From an uncultured Lachnospiraceae bacterium (GTDB lineage Bacteria > Bacillota > Clostridia > Lachnospirales > Lachnospiraceae): a stretch of 41,419 bases of DNA. This document shows, one piece after another, positions 39,041-41,419 of this stretch (the stretch's first letter is position 1; each line of letters starts with the position of its first letter). The notes under the pieces were generated by a model. That model did not search any database. It was given only the letters and a program-made list of their open reading frames with translations, and was not told the origin of the DNA. Location of the stretch: positions 1 through 41,419 of the forward strand of contig CACZFV010000002.1 of assembly GCA_902780465.1 (NCBI GenBank), read 5' to 3'. The translations under genes were made by a program, and so were the position numbers.

Positions 39041-40924
39041 ATGGCAGTTAAAAAGAGCGCAGCAGAGAAGGAAGTAAAGGAAACCAAGACAGCGAAAGCA
39101 CCCAAGGCCACCAAGACCGCAAAGAAGGCCAAGGAAGTCAAGGCAGCTGAAGAAGTCAAGGCAGCTGAGGAAGTGAAGGCAGTTGAAGAAGTGAAGGCAG
39201 CTGAGGCTGCGCCGGCTGCAGAAGCAGATCCTGTTGAGGAAAAGAAGGAAGAGCCGAAGAAGAAGGCCAGAAAGGCTCCGGCGAAGAAGAAAGCTGTGAA
39301 GGAAGAAGCAGCTCCGGCAGCGGAAGTGGTCAAAGAAGAAGCAGCTCCGGCGGCAGAGGAAGTCAAGGAAGAGGCAGCTGCTGCAGCTCCGGCGGCAGAG
39401 GAAGCCGCTCCCGAGGCTCCGGCAGTCGAGGAAGCCGCTCCCGAAGCACCGGCGGCTCCGGAGATCCCGCAGCCCAGAAGAAGCGTCGCTTTCATCGGCT
39501 CCGAGTGCTATCCCTTCGTCAAGACCGGCGGACTGGGCGATGTCATGTACGCTCTTCCGAAGGCGCTGATCGAGCAGAACTGCGACGTCAAGGTCATCCT
39601 TCCGAGATATAAGTGCATCCCGCAGAAGTATCAGGAGAAGATGGTGTACCGCGGCGCATTCGAGATGGATCTGTGCGCGGACGGCAAGACCTACTATGTG
39701 GGCATCATGGAGTATGTCTGGGACGGCGTCGTTTATGATTTCATCGACAACGAAGAGTTCTTCAGCGACGGAAATCCCTACACGAACCTGATCGCCGACA
39801 TCCCGAAGTTCTGCTATTTCAGCAAGGCAGCTCTGGCAGCCCTGAACTATATGGACTGGATCCCGGACGTGATCCACTGCCACGACTGGCAGGCGGGTCT
39901 GGTCCCGGTTTATCTCCGCACCATGTTCCAGGATACGGCGCTGGGCCGCTCCAAGGTCATGCTGACTATCCACAACCTGCGCTTCCAGGGAATCTTCGAT
40001 ATCCCGACGATCCGCTACTGGTCCGGACTTCCGGAGTATGTGTTCAACAAGGACGCGCTGAAGCAGGGCTACAATGATGCCAACATGTTCAAGGGCGGAC
40101 TGACCTACTGCAATATGATCACCACCGTCAGCGAGACCTACGCCGGCGAGATCCAGACACCGTTCTACGGCGAGAACCTGGACGCGCACCTGCGCTATCA
40201 CTCCGGCAAGCTCCGCGGCATCGTGAACGGCATCGACTACGGCATGTGGAACACCGCGGAGGATGCACTTCTGGCGGCGCCCTACGACATCACCAATGTC
40301 CTGGAGAAGAAGAAAGCGAACAAGCTGGCTCTGCAGGAAGAGCTGGGACTTGAGAAGGACGAGGGCAAGTTCGTCATCGGCCTCATCTCCCGCCTGACGA
40401 ACCAGAAGGGCCTGGATCTTGTGAACGCGATCATTCCGGAGCTGATCGACGGCAACACCCAGATCGTGGTGCTGGGAACCGGCGACGCGATGTACGAGGA
40501 TTCCTTCCGCTACTACGAGGGCGCCTACAAGGGCAGCGTCTGCTCCAACATCATGTACGATGAGGGAAGAGCCCATAAGATCTACGCCGGCGCGGACGCG
40601 CTGCTGGTGCCGTCGCAGTTCGAGCCCTGCGGTCTGACCCAGCTGATCGCCATGCACTACGGCACGGTGCCGATCGTCCGCGAGACGGGCGGCCTGAAGG
40701 ATACGGTGGAGCCCTACAACCAGTTCACCAACGAAGGCAACGGATTTACCTTCGACCGGTATGACGCAGGCCTCCTGCTGGATGCCATCAACAGGGCCAA
40801 GACCCTTTATTTCACCAACCGCTGGTGCTGGGACGAGATGGTGCAGCGCGACATGGACAAGGATGTATCCTGGGAGAATTCCGCAAAACGTTACCGCCAG
40901 CTTTACGTGGAACTGACTCAGTAA
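39041..40924 (+). CDS. glgA: Glycogen synthase with Lys/Ala/Glu/Pro-rich N-terminal tail
   Basis: A 627-residue protein. The last ~480 residues are a complete GT5 glycogen synthase, which adds ADP-glucose to glycogen chains. They include FVKTGGLGDVMYALPKAL (the ADP-glucose-binding KTGGL loop), HCHDWQAGLVPVYL, HNLRFQGIF, GLISRLTNQKGLDL and PSQFEPCGLTQL with ETGGLKDT. The first ~145 residues are a low-complexity tail of Lys, Ala, Glu and Pro, with repeats such as EEVKAAEEVKA and KEEAAPAAE, like histone H1 or bacterial Hc1 tails. Typical GlgA has no such extension. The ATG has AAGGAG 7 bp upstream and is the only sensible start. No other glg gene is in view. A terminator follows at 40955. Confidence 0.93.
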   Translation: MAVKKSAAEKEVKETKTAKAPKATKTAKKAKEVKAAEEVKAAEEVKAVEEVKAAEAAPAAEADPVEEKKEEPKKKARKAPAKKKAVKEEAAPAAEVVKEEAAPAAEEVKEEAAAAAPAAEEAAPEAPAVEEAAPEAPAAPEIPQPRRSVAFIGSECYPFVKTGGLGDVMYALPKALIEQNCDVKVILPRYKCIPQKYQEKMVYRGAFEMDLCADGKTYYVGIMEYVWDGVVYDFIDNEEFFSDGNPYTNLIADIPKFCYFSKAALAALNYMDWIPDVIHCHDWQAGLVPVYLRTMFQDTALGRSKVMLTIHNLRFQGIFDIPTIRYWSGLPEYVFNKDALKQGYNDANMFKGGLTYCNMITTVSETYAGEIQTPFYGENLDAHLRYHSGKLRGIVNGIDYGMWNTAEDALLAAPYDITNVLEKKKANKLALQEELGLEKDEGKFVIGLISRLTNQKGLDLVNAIIPELIDGNTQIVVLGTGDAMYEDSFRYYEGAYKGSVCSNIMYDEGRAHKIYAGADALLVPSQFEPCGLTQLIAMHYGTVPIVRETGGLKDTVEPYNQFTNEGNGFTFDRYDAGLLLDAINRAKTLYFTNRWCWDEMVQRDMDKDVSWENSAKRYRQLYVELTQ

Positions 40925-40954
40925 CAGTTTTATCTCAGCGGGAATTGAATCAGA

Positions 40955-40986
40955 ATGCCGCCGGAATTGTCCGGCGGCATCTTTTT
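40955..40986 (+). terminator. Rho-independent terminator of glgA
   Basis: Perfect 11-bp arms ATGCCGCCGGA (40955-40965) and TCCGGCGGCAT (40970-40980) with loop ATTG are followed by CTTTTTG. Confidence 0.88.
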
Positions 40987-40998
40987 GAAGGACAGATC

Positions 40999-41419
40999 AT
41001 GACAGGAAAGAATTTTGACATCAACCGGGACGGATACAGCGTGCGATGCAGGCTTTACGTCAATGACCCGAAGGCGGTGCGCAGGGTCGTGGTCTACGGC
41101 CACGGCTTCGGCGGCCACAAGGAGACGAAGGCGGCAGAGCGCTTTGCCGTGCTGGCGCTCTCGAAACACAAGGATATGGCGGTGGTGGTCTTCGACTGGC
41201 CCTGTCACGGGGAGGACGCAAGAAAGAATTTGCAGCTGGAGGAATGCGGCATCTACCTCCGGATCGTGCTCGCCTTCGTGCAGGAAAAATATCAGCCGGA
41301 GGAGATCTGCGGCTACGCCACAAGCTTTGGAGGCTACATCTTCCTGAAGTACGCAGCGGAACACGGGAACCCCTTCTCGAAGCTGATCCTGCGCTGCCCG
41401 GCTGTCCGCATGTACGACG
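40999..41419 (+). CDS. Alpha/beta hydrolase (3' partial)
   Basis: The frame from ATG 40999 is open to the end of the window (140 codons). GAAGGA precedes the start. The translation shows strand RVVVYGHGFGGHKETKAAE (the HG oxyanion motif), VVVFDWPCHGEDA and the nucleophile elbow ICGYATSFGGYIFLKYAAE with the catalytic Ser. This is the N-terminal half of an alpha/beta hydrolase such as a serine aminopeptidase or esterase. The acid and histidine lie outside the window. It is probably transcribed independently of glgA because of the terminator between them. Confidence 0.85.
   Translation, partial: MTGKNFDINRDGYSVRCRLYVNDPKAVRRVVVYGHGFGGHKETKAAERFAVLALSKHKDMAVVVFDWPCHGEDARKNLQLEECGIYLRIVLAFVQEKYQPEEICGYATSFGGYIFLKYAAEHGNPFSKLILRCPAVRMYD

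Noticed and set aside
38996..40657. 553-codon minus-strand frame
   Set aside because: Antisense of glgA. Its Cys/Ser/Leu/Arg-rich end mirrors the Lys/Ala/Glu-rich tail codons.

Overview
The window is a GC-rich bacterial chromosome segment, most likely from a Firmicute of the class Clostridia and probably the family Lachnospiraceae. This placement is inferred from gene content: secreted proteins with choline-binding-type cell-wall repeats, a TenA/flavin-reductase pair, DUF523, a TfoX N-terminal-domain protein, DUF4230 and a CmpB-type 'putative ABC transporter' membrane protein. AGGAGG-type ribosome binding sites are strong. There are no rRNA, tRNA, CRISPR, integrase or intact transposase genes, so this is ordinary chromosome with small unrelated operons rather than a mobile island.

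Left part (1-9,530). The window opens inside a fusion of ADP-ribosylglycohydrolase and macro domain, followed by a decayed flavodoxin-like remnant. Then come an M20 amidohydrolase, a shortened TfoX-N protein and a DUF523 protein, the last two bracketed by REP-like GGTGTCAGGCACC palindromes and a 31-bp direct repeat. Next are an unrecognised protein, an AlkZ-related protein, a small CxxC protein, a secreted cell-wall-binding protein and a small membrane protein. A CYTH-like lipoprotein, an HD-domain hydrolase, a glutathione peroxidase and a MutT-type Nudix hydrolase follow, closed by an 18-bp-stem terminator.

Middle part (9,539-22,490). This holds two membrane proteins, a second (ADP-ribose-type) Nudix hydrolase, a second secreted cell-wall-binding protein, a GNAT acetyltransferase and a Thr/Glu-rich lipoprotein. 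It continues with a PPC-domain protein, a CorA channel, a purine permease broken by a frameshifting deletion, an SRAP protein (DNA-protein crosslink at abasic sites), a uridine-kinase-like NTPase, a sugar O-acetyltransferase, an alpha/beta hydrolase and ThpR. An EamA exporter and AbgB-like amidohydrolase operon ends the stretch.

Right part (22,675-41,419). An aminotransferase is followed by a DUF4230 / membrane protein / zinc-ribbon-TPM membrane cluster. Then come an operon of an RsbW-like kinase, a flavin reductase and TenA, with a divergent STAS antagonist. After these are a small two-helix membrane protein, an M15 peptidase with a long low-complexity stalk and a changed zinc ligand, and an M48 protease. 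A very large (about 1,790 aa) transglutaminase-like / DUF4011 / SF1 helicase / nuclease protein follows. Last are a glycogen synthase with an unusual histone-H1-like N-terminal tail and the start of an alpha/beta hydrolase.

The most interesting points are the lone helicase-nuclease (a candidate phage-defence gene), the glycogen synthase tail, the REP-like repeats that seem to supply a promoter element, a promoter layout (GTGACA-N21-TATACT) shared by two surface-protein genes, the back-to-back anti-sigma/antagonist promoters around a TTGCGCAA palindrome, and several genes in visible decay. I ran no searches or alignments; family names are from recognition of motifs.
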